64,000 nt of DNA, taken from positions 62,001 to 126,000 of the forward strand of contig JACJZF010000002.1 of NCBI GenBank assembly GCA_020635725.1, read 5' to 3'. Shown here piece after piece: positions 1 to 8,051 of this stretch. Source of the DNA: Flavobacteriales bacterium. GTDB lineage: Bacteria; Bacteroidota; Bacteroidia; Flavobacteriales_F; PHOS-HE28. Position numbers and translations under genes: made by a program. Each line of letters begins with the position of its first letter. The first letter of the stretch is position 1. Below the pieces are notes generated by a model, which did not search any database, was not told the DNA's origin, and saw only the letters and a list, made by a program, of their open reading frames with translations.

Positions 1-738
1 GGTGCGGCTTCCGTTCACCGCATCGGAGCGCCAGGCATCGCGGCCATCGAGGTGAATCACGTAGCGCAGGGTGAGCTCGAAGCGGTCCTTGCCCTGTGCG
101 CCGAATCGGCCCAGTTCCGGCGCGAAGAAGGCGCGCGTGGCGGCAGGTGCCGCGGAGGTGTTCTGGTAGCTGCCGATCTCGCGGGTGAGCTCATCATCGC
201 GTTGCATGGTGAAGCCCCATGCTGCGCCGATCTTCCAAAGCGAGGGCGAATCGCCCCGCGGGCGCAGCAGCCAGAACGCGCGCAGCTCGGCTCGTGTGCT
301 GGTGTGGTACAGGCGGTAGTTCACGCTGTCCAGGATGAGCATGTATCCGGTGAAGCCCCAGCTGCCTTGTACGGTCAGTCCCACCCGGTCGCGATAGGTG
401 ACCGAGCCCCCGAACTCGCCGAGCAGTCCGGGCCAAGGGAAGGTCCCGGCGCTGCCTCCGCCGCTATCGGTCACGAGGTCGGCTTGCTGAAGACCTACGC
501 CGAGCCCGCCCAGCAACCGGGTCTCGAAGTCGCGCGGATGCCTCACCAGCGAGGTGTTCAAGGTGCCGCGCGCATCGCGCAGCAGGCCGAAGGGTAGGCC
601 CACGGACCCGCCGCCGTTATTCCCTCCACCGCCCCCAAGCGATTGCGCCATGGAGATGGAGGCGAGCAGAGCGAACGCCGCCGCGGTCAACGCACTCAGC
701 CGCGCGCCGAGAGGGATCGCACCGAGGCTGGCAGCCAT
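1..738 (-). CDS. Exported outer-membrane-like protein of unknown function (C-terminus cut by window edge)
   Basis: The frame is open from ATG at 738 to the window edge, giving 246 codons without the C-terminus. The first 30 or so residues look like a signal peptide (hydrophobic AAAFALLASISMAQS), followed by a Gly/Asn-rich stretch. The rest has alternating short strands rich in aromatic and charged residues (for example VTYRDRVGLTVQGSWGF), as in an outer-membrane beta-barrel or surface protein. It starts 6 nt after the stop of the NuoE-NuoF fusion on the same strand, so the two are probably cotranscribed. I do not recognise a family; the barrel reading is an inference from composition. Confidence 0.7.
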   Translation of the reverse strand, partial: MAASLGAIPLGARLSALTAAAFALLASISMAQSLGGGGGNNGGGSVGLPFGLLRDARGTLNTSLVRHPRDFETRLLGGLGVGLQQADLVTDSGGGSAGTFPWPGLLGEFGGSVTYRDRVGLTVQGSWGFTGYMLILDSVNYRLYHTSTRAELRAFWLLRPRGDSPSLWKIGAAWGFTMQRDDELTREIGSYQNTSAAPAATRAFFAPELGRFGAQGKDRFELTLRYVIHLDGRDAWRSDAVNGSRT

Positions 739-744
739 GCTTGA

Positions 745-2436
745 TCAGGCGAAGTAGGCATCGAGCTCCCCGCGGAAATACTGCAGCGCGTTCCGCACGC
801 CCAGCGGCAATCCGCCGCCCAGCGCGCAGAGCGAGCCGATCTCCATGGTCTCGATCAGGTCGTTGAAGAGCGCGCGATCGATCTTGCGACCGCCCTGCGC
901 GCCCACGAGCAGCTCCTTGCCACGCGTGCTGCCGATGCGGCACGGAAAGCACTTGCCGCAGCTCTCGAGCGCCGTGAATTCGAAGAGGTGCTCGAGGTAC
1001 TTCACCATCGGGAAATCCTGTGGGATGCTGAGCACGCTGGCATGGCCCAGCAGGAAGCCCTCGCGCTGGAAGCTCTCGAAATCGATGCTCAGGGCATTGA
1101 TCTTCTCGATCGGTACGATGCCGCCCAGCGGTCCGCCGATGTGCAGCGCCTTGGTGGGCCGCGCGAAGCCGCCGCCGAGGTCGTCGATCACGTTCGACAA
1201 GGGAGTGCCGCATTCCACTTCATAGAGCCCGGGGCGCTTGAAGCCGCTGTCGAGGCACACGAGCTTGCTGCCGTTGCTCTTCTCACTGCCCAGCTTGGCG
1301 AAGGCAGCGCCGCCATGCGCGCTCACCCAGGGCACGCAGGCGAGGGTCTCCACGTTGTTCACCACGGTGGGCCGATTGAAGAGCCCTTGCTGCGCGGGAT
1401 AGGGCGGCCGCGTGCGCACCTCGCCGCGTTTCCCCTCGATGCTGTTGAGCAGGGCCGTCTCCTCGCCGCACACGTACGCGCCGGCCGCCGTGATCACCTT
1501 GAATCGCCAGTTGTAGCCGCTGCCTTTGATGTCCGTGCCGATCCATCCGTTCGACTCCAGGTCTTGCACGGCCTTCTTCACGACCGCGATCGCTTCCGGG
1601 TATTCCGCGCGGATGTACAGCACACCGGTATCGGCGCCCACGCAATAGCCGGCGATCATCATGCCCAGCAGCACACGGTGGGGGCGTTGCTCCAGGAGGT
1701 AACGGTCGCTGAACGCGGCCGGGTCCCCTTCGTCGGCGTTGCACACGATGTATTTGCGCGGCGTGCCGTTACCCGTGGTATCCTCGGCGTTCCTGCAGGC
1801 TTCGAGCTTGAATCCCATGGGGAAACCGGCGCCTCCGCGTCCGCGGATGGTCGCGGTCTTGATCTCGTTCAGCACATCCACCGCATCGCTCTTGAGTACC
1901 TGCTCCCAAAGGGCGTAGAACTCCTCCAACGGTGGCATGGGCGCGGTGAGGATGGGCGTCGTCATGCTGGTGCCCACGTGGTAGGCGTCCATGCCATCAA
2001 CCGCTGCGCTTCCGTTCTGGGCTGCGCCCGCTATCGCATCCACGCGGTCGATGCTGTTGCCACTGTAGTTATGCCCTGCCACGTTGAACGCGCTGTTCTC
2101 ATGGCAGCGGCCCAGGCAGCACATGTGCCCGATCTCCTCGGCCTTGAAGTGCTTCTCTAGCGCATGATGCACCTTGTCCTGCGTACCCGCCACCAGGCAT
2201 GCGCTGCCGTTGCACACGTAGGCCTTCTTGCCGGTGTTCTCCTTCTTCAGGAAGTCGTAGAAGGAGCTGGTGCCGTAGGTGATCGCCTCGCCGACGAGGA
2301 ATTCATCGGCGATGGCAGTCAGTGCCGAATCCGTCGGCGTGCCATTCGTGCTGGCGGCTTGCTGCAGGCGTTCCCACAGCGCATCGTCAAGCTCCTTGCC
2401 GTCGCGGCCGGAGAGGGAGGAGATATTCCTGGACAT
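745..2436 (-). CDS. NuoE-NuoF fusion: NAD(P)H-binding flavoprotein module, like FdsB/HoxF/HndC-type subunits
   Basis: The protein has 563 residues. Residues 1-140 form a NuoE-like thioredoxin-fold domain with the [2Fe-2S] ligands C75, C80, C107 and C111 (C-x4-C and C-x3-C). Residues about 165-563 are NuoF-like: the NADH/FMN-binding GRGGAGFP near 199, NADEGDP near 233, CGEE at 323, and the [4Fe-4S] ligands C493, C496, C499 and C537. Such a module moves electrons between NAD(P)H, FMN and Fe-S clusters. The NADEGDP variant and the fusion resemble formate dehydrogenase or NAD(P)-reducing hydrogenase diaphorase subunits more than complex I NuoF. No catalytic partner lies next to it. A TAACTTCG promoter box sits 5 nt before the ATG and overlaps the stop codon of the upstream small gene. 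Confidence 0.88.
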   Translation of the reverse strand: MSRNISSLSGRDGKELDDALWERLQQAASTNGTPTDSALTAIADEFLVGEAITYGTSSFYDFLKKENTGKKAYVCNGSACLVAGTQDKVHHALEKHFKAEEIGHMCCLGRCHENSAFNVAGHNYSGNSIDRVDAIAGAAQNGSAAVDGMDAYHVGTSMTTPILTAPMPPLEEFYALWEQVLKSDAVDVLNEIKTATIRGRGGAGFPMGFKLEACRNAEDTTGNGTPRKYIVCNADEGDPAAFSDRYLLEQRPHRVLLGMMIAGYCVGADTGVLYIRAEYPEAIAVVKKAVQDLESNGWIGTDIKGSGYNWRFKVITAAGAYVCGEETALLNSIEGKRGEVRTRPPYPAQQGLFNRPTVVNNVETLACVPWVSAHGGAAFAKLGSEKSNGSKLVCLDSGFKRPGLYEVECGTPLSNVIDDLGGGFARPTKALHIGGPLGGIVPIEKINALSIDFESFQREGFLLGHASVLSIPQDFPMVKYLEHLFEFTALESCGKCFPCRIGSTRGKELLVGAQGGRKIDRALFNDLIETMEIGSLCALGGGLPLGVRNALQYFRGELDAYFA

Positions 2437-2441
2437 CGCTC

Positions 2442-2449
2442 CGAAGTTA
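2442..2449 (-). promoter_or_regulatory. -7 promoter box (TAACTTCG) of the NuoE-NuoF gene
   Basis: The box matches the Bacteroidota TAnnTT(T/C)G consensus and lies 5 nt before the ATG at 2436. Its TAA is also the stop codon of the upstream 59-residue gene. The spacing implies a leaderless or nearly leaderless transcript. Confidence 0.6.
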
Positions 2450-2626
2450 GCCGTCCGCCGAATCCCCGCCCTTATGCTTGCGCTTGCGCGAATAGGTCTT
2501 GCGGCTCTTCACCACGCGGGGCCTGAAGCGGCCATCGAGGGCCCCGGCCTCCTTCTGCGCGGCGCGCTTCACCTGACGCGCGAGCGTGTGCAGCAGCTTC
2601 TTCCGATCCGGGGCACGCTTGGCCAT
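2447..2626 (-). CDS. Small basic protein, 59 residues, unknown function
   Basis: ATG at 2626 opens 59 codons ending in TAA at 2447-2449. The product is strongly basic and ends in a Lys/Arg-rich segment (SRKTYSRKRKHKGG), suggesting RNA, ribosome or DNA binding. From memory, similar tiny proteins ending in an RKRKHK-like motif are common in Bacteroidota, but I cannot verify this. It lies directly upstream of the NuoE-NuoF gene and diverges from the cytochrome c gene. A box GAACTTCG, one base off consensus, lies 4 nt before the ATG. The overlapping longer reading frames here show no protein-like features. Confidence 0.6.
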   Translation of the reverse strand: MAKRAPDRKKLLHTLARQVKRAAQKEAGALDGRFRPRVVKSRKTYSRKRKHKGGDSADG

Positions 2627-2665
2627 GGCGCGAAGTTCGGGGTTGCGATCCCGAGGATGGCGGCC

Positions 2666-2673
2666 TAGCTTCG
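2666..2673 (+). promoter_or_regulatory. -7 promoter box (TAGCTTCG) of the diheme cytochrome gene
   Basis: It matches the TAnnTTCG form of the Bacteroidota -7 element, 23 nt before the ATG at 2697, in the 70-nt divergent intergenic region. Confidence 0.5.
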
Positions 2674-2696
2674 ACTACCACCAAACCTCCCTTCCG

Positions 2697-3689
2697 ATGA
2701 AACGTGTGCTCAAAATCCTCGGTTTCCTTCTGCTTGCGCTGGTGCTCCTCGGCGCGGGGGCGGCGCTGTACATCACGCAGGCATTGCCCAACATCGAAGC
2801 GCCGGCCGATCTGCATGTGGAGCTGACGCCCGAGCGCGTGGAGCGCGGCCGTTACCTGGCCAACAGCGTGTGCGTGTGCATGGATTGCCATGCGCAGCGC
2901 GACTGGAACGTGTTCGCCGCGCCGCCCAAGCCCGGTACGCAGGGTGCCGGCGGCGACCGCTTCGACCGCAGCATGCAGTTCCCGGGCGAGTTCTATGCGA
3001 AGAACATCACCCCTTTCGCGCTGAAGGACTGGAGCGATGGCGAGATCTACCGTGCGATCACCAGCGGAGTCAGCAGGGATGGTCATCCTTTCTTCCCGGT
3101 GATGCCCTACCCGAATTACAACAAGCTGGCCACCGAGGATGTGCACAGCATCATCGCCTACCTGCGTTCGTTGGACCCGGTGGCCACCGAGCCTTATCCG
3201 GTCAGCGAGATCGACTTCCCGGTGAACCTGGTCATGCGCACCGTTCCGGAGCCTGCGCATCCGATGCCGCTGCCTGACCCGACCGATGCCGACTACGGTG
3301 CATACGTGACGAACGCGGCCGCGTGCATCGAGTGCCACACCCGCTCCGAGAAAGGCCAGCGCATCGGGGAGCCCTTCGCGGGCGGCTTCGCCTTCCATCT
3401 GCCCAATGGCGCCGTGTTGCGATCTTCCAACATCACCCCGCATCCGACCGATGGCATCGGTGCCTGGGACAAGGCCACCTTCATCGCGCGATTCAAGCAG
3501 TATGCGGACAGCGGATACGTGGCGCCCGCCGTGGATTGGCAGGCCGGCGATTTCCAGACCATCATGCCCTGGGCGATGTACGCCACCATGACCGATGAGG
3601 ACCTGGGGGCGATCTACGATTACCTGCAAGCGCAACCGCCCGTTGCCGGCAAGGTGGAGAAATGGACGCCACCGGGCGCCGGTTCGTGA
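2697..3689 (+). CDS. Membrane-anchored diheme cytochrome c
   Basis: The protein has 330 residues. Residues 5-27 form an N-terminal membrane anchor or uncleaved signal. Two heme-binding motifs follow: CMDCH (C61-H65) and CIECH (C210-H214), each in a cytochrome c fold with plausible distal methionines (VMPYPNY, IMPWAMY). It is a two-domain periplasmic electron carrier anchored to the inner membrane, with the layout of small diheme cytochromes that accept electrons from dehydrogenases. I chose ATG 2697 because the signal segment starts there; the frame is open further upstream but that part is not protein-like. The neighbours do not name its partner. It converges on the acetyltransferase gene 7 nt downstream. 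Confidence 0.9.
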   Translation: MKRVLKILGFLLLALVLLGAGAALYITQALPNIEAPADLHVELTPERVERGRYLANSVCVCMDCHAQRDWNVFAAPPKPGTQGAGGDRFDRSMQFPGEFYAKNITPFALKDWSDGEIYRAITSGVSRDGHPFFPVMPYPNYNKLATEDVHSIIAYLRSLDPVATEPYPVSEIDFPVNLVMRTVPEPAHPMPLPDPTDADYGAYVTNAAACIECHTRSEKGQRIGEPFAGGFAFHLPNGAVLRSSNITPHPTDGIGAWDKATFIARFKQYADSGYVAPAVDWQAGDFQTIMPWAMYATMTDEDLGAIYDYLQAQPPVAGKVEKWTPPGAGS

Positions 3690-3696
3690 GCGGCGC

Positions 3697-4221
3697 TCAG
3701 CGGAGCACCCCGTAGAGCACGAGGTCGAGCAGCCGGCCATCGGCGGTGCGGTAATCGCGGCGCAGCACGCCCTCGCGCTCGAAGCCGCAGTACTCGAGCA
3801 CCTTGCAGCTGCCGATGTTCTCCGGGTCCACACGGGCGAAGACCTTCTCGAGGCCGAGCTGGGAGAACGCGTAATCCACGGCCCACATCAGCCCCATGGT
3901 GGTGAGGCCCTTGCCTTCGTAGATGGAGCTGATGAAATAGGCCGTCTCGCACTTCGGCACGGTCCAGTCGAACTCTTTCAGGAAGACGAGCCCGATGGGG
4001 TCGCCGCCCTCGTAGTCGCGCATGGCGAAGCAGAAGAACTCACGCCGCTTGGAGCGCGCCAGCATGTCCTTGATATAGGCGCGCGTGGAGCGTGGATCGC
4101 TGCAGTGCGCGCAGGTCACGGGGAAATAGGGGAGCAGCCGTTTGCGGTCCCCTTCGACGAGCCGGAACAGCCCGTGGTGATCATCCTTGGTGATCGGTTC
4201 GATGATGACCGAGTCGCTCAT
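3697..4221 (-). CDS. GNAT family N-acetyltransferase (RimJ/RimL-like)
   Basis: The protein has 174 residues. It shows the GNAT pattern of a beta-strand core, an acetyl-CoA pyrophosphate-binding stretch (YEGKGLTTMGLMWAVDYAF) in place of the usual R/Q-x-x-G-x-G/A, and the C-terminal VDPENIGSCKVLEYCGFEREGVLRR typical of RimJ/RimL-type proteins that acetylate protein N-termini or small amines. The substrate cannot be read from sequence. Its ATG overlaps the stop of the YhhQ gene by 4 nt (ATGA), so it is the last gene of a three-gene operon with MOSC and YhhQ. Confidence 0.85.
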   Translation of the reverse strand: MSDSVIIEPITKDDHHGLFRLVEGDRKRLLPYFPVTCAHCSDPRSTRAYIKDMLARSKRREFFCFAMRDYEGGDPIGLVFLKEFDWTVPKCETAYFISSIYEGKGLTTMGLMWAVDYAFSQLGLEKVFARVDPENIGSCKVLEYCGFEREGVLRRDYRTADGRLLDLVLYGVLR

Positions 4222-5006
4222 TGCTCATCCCGCATTCTCAACGCCGCCGCCCGCATGGCCTCGGCCCGTTCCCGGCCAAGGTAGCGCTCCACCCCGGCAT
4301 GCACGAGGTACACCAAGGGCGTGCTGAGGAGCGCCACCAGGAACTTGTACGTGTACGCGGTGAGCACCATGGCCGTGCAGCGCGCGAAGCTGAAATCATC
4401 GCGCAGCACCCAGAAGGCCACATAGGTGACCACCACGCTGTCGATGAGCTGGCTGATGAGCGTGCTTCCCGTGGCACGCAGCCAGATGCGCTTGTCGCCG
4501 GTGACGCGCTTGATGGCCCGGAAGCTGGTGGCATCGACCAGCTGCCCCACCACGAAGGCGGCGAGCGACCCGATGATGATGTTCATGCCCTGGCCGAAGA
4601 TGCCCGAGAAGGCGGCCTGCATGTCCGGCACGCCCTTGCTCGCGTTCATGCCCACCCAGAAATCGGCGGGCGGCATGCCGATGGCGAAGTACATGACCAC
4701 GAAGGCGAAGGCGATGAGCCCCGCGGTGAGCACCGTGAGGAAACGCACGCCGCGCACACCGTAATAGTCGTTGATCACATCGGTGAGGATGAAGACGATG
4801 GGCCAGGGCAGCACGCCCACGCTGAGCACGAAGCTGAGGCCCTGCTCGCCGAGGAGCTCCAGGTTCGCCATGGGAAGGCCGAGCGCGCTCTCGAGCTGGA
4901 AGAGCTTCACGCCGATCATCTCGGCGAGCAGGGCGTTGGCCGCGAAGAAGCCGCCCAGGATCAGGTACAGGCGCGTGGCGCGGTCGGCGAGGATGGAGTG
5001 GATCAC
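4218..5006 (-). CDS. yhhQ: Queuosine precursor transporter, YhhQ/VUT family
   Basis: The 262-residue protein has about six hydrophobic segments and family signatures: the acidic DVINDYYG motif near residue 77 and the STLISQLIDS motif in the second half. YhhQ proteins import queuosine precursors (preQ0/preQ1) for tRNA modification. It overlaps both operon neighbours by 4 nt (MOSC upstream, GNAT downstream), so translation is probably coupled. QueG, the last enzyme of queuosine synthesis, is at 35.2 kb. Substrate choice is known for the family, not proven here. Confidence 0.88.
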   Translation of the reverse strand: MIHSILADRATRLYLILGGFFAANALLAEMIGVKLFQLESALGLPMANLELLGEQGLSFVLSVGVLPWPIVFILTDVINDYYGVRGVRFLTVLTAGLIAFAFVVMYFAIGMPPADFWVGMNASKGVPDMQAAFSGIFGQGMNIIIGSLAAFVVGQLVDATSFRAIKRVTGDKRIWLRATGSTLISQLIDSVVVTYVAFWVLRDDFSFARCTAMVLTAYTYKFLVALLSTPLVYLVHAGVERYLGRERAEAMRAAALRMRDEQ

Positions 5007-5788
5007 GGCGCGACAAGATCGCCCACGCGCACGAGCCGGCCATGGCCCACGGCATTCATCCCGAAGAGCACCTTGCCATGTGCGGTCCTGTAGCCCGCCA
5101 GGGTGCGCAGCGGCTCGGCCCCGCGTTCGCCGGAGCGTTGATCAGTGGTGGTGATGACGCATCGGCCGCAAGGCTTCACCAGCTCGAACCGCGCCGAGCC
5201 GATGCGGATGGACCGCCATGTATCCTCCTGGTGCGCTACGCCGCCAGCAATCACCAGGTTGGGCCGGAAGCGATCCATCGGCACCGGCTCGGATAGCCGA
5301 TTGTTCAGGTCATCAAGCGAAGCTTCGGAGATGATGAGGTACGGGAAGCCATCACTGAGCGAGGTGCTGCCTGTGGCGTAGTGCGCGTCCACCGGCCGTT
5401 GCGCGGAATCGGGCATGTACACCAGCGAGCAACGGATGTCGAGCCTTTGCGCGAACCAAGAGCTCATTGCCTCAGGTGCGTGTATGACCTCCACGGCGTC
5501 GCTCCAGACCATCGCGCGGTGCGCATCACCTGCGTCGAGGGTCCAGGGCAGCTCGATGCGGTCGTGGTTGCGCGTGTCGGTCACGGTGAAGCCTGTTGCG
5601 TTGGGCGCGCCATGCAAACAGGCCATGGCGGACACTTCACGTTGGGTGATGAAGCGACCTCCGGCATCCACGAGCATCCACCTCCGATCATGCTCCAGGC
5701 CGCGGTCGGTGAGCCGCGCTTCTTCCGCCGCGAAGCCACCGATGGACTTGATCGGGTAGATGTGGATGGAGGCGAGCGACAACGTCAT
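5003..5788 (-). CDS. MOSC domain protein (YcbX-like molybdenum-cofactor sulfur carrier family)
   Basis: The protein has 261 residues. An N-terminal beta-barrel (MOSC_N, starting SLASIHIYPIKSIGG) is followed by a MOSC domain with the conserved KPCGRCVITTTD, whose cysteine is the presumed sulfur or substrate ligand. MOSC proteins handle the molybdenum cofactor; YcbX-type members detoxify N-hydroxylated bases in E. coli. The C-terminal ferredoxin domain of E. coli YcbX is absent. I chose ATG 5788, which gives the usual N-terminus; an in-frame ATG at 5797 is possible. It is first in the operon with yhhQ and the acetyltransferase. Confidence 0.85.
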   Translation of the reverse strand: MTLSLASIHIYPIKSIGGFAAEEARLTDRGLEHDRRWMLVDAGGRFITQREVSAMACLHGAPNATGFTVTDTRNHDRIELPWTLDAGDAHRAMVWSDAVEVIHAPEAMSSWFAQRLDIRCSLVYMPDSAQRPVDAHYATGSTSLSDGFPYLIISEASLDDLNNRLSEPVPMDRFRPNLVIAGGVAHQEDTWRSIRIGSARFELVKPCGRCVITTTDQRSGERGAEPLRTLAGYRTAHGKVLFGMNAVGHGRLVRVGDLVAP

Positions 5789-6002
5789 GCGATGCATCGG
5801 TCTTGGACAATCACCTGCCGACGCGTGGGGCTCGAATCAAACCACCGAAGCGCACCGATCAACACGGATTGGGTAGCCGTATCCATTTGATGTTCCTCTG
5901 CGATCCAGGCTTGCAGTGCGAGCGCATGCATCCGTGTTGATCTCTGCGCATCCGTGGTTGCGATCCCGCGCAGCGCATGATGAGATCGTCCGGTACCGTG
6001 GC
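5789..6002 (-). other. Intergenic stretch with inverted and direct repeats; doubtful 73-codon reading frame
   Basis: A 73-codon frame (6006 to 5785) starts with ATGA overlapping the stop of the pentaheme cytochrome gene and runs into the MOSC start. Its product is unusually rich in His, Arg and Thr and resembles no family I know, so I do not call it a gene. The DNA holds a perfect 13-bp inverted repeat (GATCAACACGGAT at 5857-5869, ATCCGTGTTGATC at 5930-5942) and a partial third copy, ATCCGTGGTTG at 5950-5960. It looks like a repeat insertion or the remnant of one. Confidence 0.4.
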
Positions 6003-7937
6003 TCATGGCCGCAGCACCCGCTTGATCACCTCTTCGCCGTTGATGCGGATTCGGATGAAATAGGTGCCGGGCGATCCTGGCAGCCGCACGCGCATGCCGT
6101 CCGCGAGCCGCGCGGGCGTTACGGCAACCATGTCGCCGCGCGCATCGTGGATCGCCAGCGACTCGATCGGCGCACCGTCGGTCGTGATTGTGACCCAGCC
6201 ATCGCTCGCCGGGTTGGGCGACACGCGCACGCGATCTCGCACCGGGCGTGCCATGCCAGCCGGTCCGAGGTAGAGCGAGTCCGCCGCTACCAGCGTGGGC
6301 GTGCCGTCGCTGGCAGCGAGCATGTCGCGGAACAGGTCGATGTCCGGCTCCGCATGACCGAACATCTCCTCATTCCAGCCCGGTGGCACGGGTTGGTAGA
6401 ACACCCGGGCACGCGCGGTGAGCGCATCGCTGAAGCCGGTGATGGCCACATGGTAGCGCACGATGTCCGTGCCGCTTCCCTCATCGCCGAACGCGTTGCG
6501 ATTGAAATCGATGTCGCCTGCCGGCACGCCCGCGATCCGCGTGGTGTCGTAAGCGTAGTGTGAAGTGCTGAAGCCCAGCGGCACCAGTCGATTGTCCTTC
6601 AGCGGGTCTTTGGCGCGCTCGAGCACCGTGGTCACGTCATTGTTCACGTCGCCCATGACCAGCTCGTAGATCTGCACCTGATCGCCCGCGGTGATCACGT
6701 CGTGGTGGGGCTCATAGGGGCTGTCGTGCCCTTCCACCTCGAGGTCGCTCGCGAGCCTGCCGCTCTTGAACACGGTATCGCCCTCGTTGGTGGTGACCAC
6801 GAATTCCACGAAGGCGCGCCTGGACGGATAGCCGCTTGGGAAACGGTGTCCGGCCTTGTTCTCCAGTCGAAGAGCGAAGTAGGCCGTATCGGCGGTGCGG
6901 TCCATCAGGCTCAGCGAGGCGTCAAGCGTGTGCTGCGTGAGCATGCGCTGCGTGCGCGCGATGGTGCTGTCGAACTGCGCATCGGTGGCGGGTATGCCCA
7001 AGGCTTCCTTGTTCTGCTTCAGCAGGCGCAGCATGTGCTCGTTGCCGCCCGCGAGGTGGTGCTTCCCGAAGGGGTGCTGGCCGCTGAGGAAGATGTACTC
7101 CGCCGCGAGGATGATCGGGTCGTCGATCCGCGGCATGTGGCAGGTGTTGCAGTGCGTTCCGTTGGCGCTGTACACGCTGTTGAGCCATTCGTGATAGGTG
7201 GCCTGCTCCACGAATTCGTCACCGGTCAGGTTGCCGTCGAGGTCGAGGGTCTGGGTGATGAGCGTGTGGCAGCCGGCGCACACCTTGCTGTTCACGATGT
7301 GGCTGCCGAAGCCCGGGGTGAAGCGAACGAAGAACTCCATGATGGCCGGATTGATCTGGTCATCGCCATACGGGCCGTATACGCGTGCTGAATCGAATTC
7401 GAGCTCGCCGCTGAAGTAGGTGCCGGCGGTGGCCTCGCTCTGCATGTGGCAGCTCAGGCAGCTCACGCCGTCCTTCCCGAGCATGCTGGTGTCCAGGTGG
7501 GCCATGGTGAAGGGCTCGTGGCCGAGCATGCGCTCCTCGTGCATGCCCAAAGGCGCATGGCAGCCCAGGCATTTGTTCTCAATGGCCTCCTGATGAGCCG
7601 GATTCACGAGCACCTCGTGCCGGACCTTGGCCCGGAAGAATGGGTCACGCGCGCTATTGCCCATCATGGTGCTGCGCCAGTCGTCCGCCACGTTCACATC
7701 ATTGCCCTGCTGGTCCACCATGGCGATACCCGCTGCATCGTGTCCATGGCATCCCGCGCAGCGCCCTGCCGTGGTGAAGTACGTGCTTATCACGACCGGC
7801 AGGCTGTCGACACTGCGCAGCATGGCCAGCTCCAGCCTGTTGTGCGGCCCTGCCACCGGACGCAGCGCTGCATCCCAGCCCGCCAGCACAAGAACCAGCA
7901 TGAGCGAGCAGCCGATGACCAGGAGGCGGTTGCGCAT
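6003..7937 (-). CDS. Pentaheme cytochrome c with C-terminal type IX secretion sorting domain
   Basis: The 644-residue protein has an N-terminal signal or anchor (residues 4-20) and five CXXCH motifs: CAGCH (C60-H64), CLGCH (C123-H127), CLSCH (C160-H164), CAGCH (C220-H224) and CNTCH (C263-H267). Beta-rich segments follow up to about residue 560. The last 80 residues begin VSPNPASDGWVTI and end GTYFIRIRINGEEVIKRVLRP, the pattern of a type A sorting domain. Hemes would be attached in the periplasm and the protein then exported by the type IX system, so it may act at the cell surface. I chose ATG 7937 because the signal starts there; a TAACTTTC box lies 5 nt upstream. Confidence 0.85.
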   Translation of the reverse strand: MRNRLLVIGCSLMLVLVLAGWDAALRPVAGPHNRLELAMLRSVDSLPVVISTYFTTAGRCAGCHGHDAAGIAMVDQQGNDVNVADDWRSTMMGNSARDPFFRAKVRHEVLVNPAHQEAIENKCLGCHAPLGMHEERMLGHEPFTMAHLDTSMLGKDGVSCLSCHMQSEATAGTYFSGELEFDSARVYGPYGDDQINPAIMEFFVRFTPGFGSHIVNSKVCAGCHTLITQTLDLDGNLTGDEFVEQATYHEWLNSVYSANGTHCNTCHMPRIDDPIILAAEYIFLSGQHPFGKHHLAGGNEHMLRLLKQNKEALGIPATDAQFDSTIARTQRMLTQHTLDASLSLMDRTADTAYFALRLENKAGHRFPSGYPSRRAFVEFVVTTNEGDTVFKSGRLASDLEVEGHDSPYEPHHDVITAGDQVQIYELVMGDVNNDVTTVLERAKDPLKDNRLVPLGFSTSHYAYDTTRIAGVPAGDIDFNRNAFGDEGSGTDIVRYHVAITGFSDALTARARVFYQPVPPGWNEEMFGHAEPDIDLFRDMLAASDGTPTLVAADSLYLGPAGMARPVRDRVRVSPNPASDGWVTITTDGAPIESLAIHDARGDMVAVTPARLADGMRVRLPGSPGTYFIRIRINGEEVIKRVLRP

Positions 7938-7942
7938 GGGGC

Positions 7943-7950
7943 GAAAGTTA
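7943..7950 (-). promoter_or_regulatory. -7 promoter box (TAACTTTC) of the pentaheme cytochrome gene
   Basis: It differs from TAnnTTTG only at the last base and lies 5 nt before the ATG, as at several other genes in the window. Confidence 0.45.
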
Positions 7951-8006
7951 GATGGGGCGTGGTCCCGGGACGCTGCCTGGGATAGGGCAGGGGCCGAAGA
8001 CACGAA

Positions 8007-8028
8007 GCCCCCTGATCGCTCAGGAGGC
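8007..8028 (-). terminator. Hairpin after the beta-propeller operon
   Basis: An imperfect stem (GCCCCCTGA against TCAGGAGGC, one mismatch, loop TCGC) begins 23 nt after the stop of the PQQ-like propeller gene. No clear T-run follows on the minus strand, so termination is only suggested. Confidence 0.4.
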
Positions 8029-8051
8029 CCCGCGTCTCACAACCGCGCACG

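Noticed and set aside
2472..3833. 453-codon minus-strand frame opposite the diheme cytochrome
   Set aside because: The plus strand holds a clear cytochrome with two CXXCH motifs. The minus frame lacks any domain and overlaps the 59-residue gene in another frame.
5785..6006. 73-codon frame between the pentaheme cytochrome and MOSC genes
   Set aside because: It overlaps the stop and start of its neighbours neatly, but its composition is not protein-like and it spans inverted repeats. It is mentioned only within the intergenic entry.
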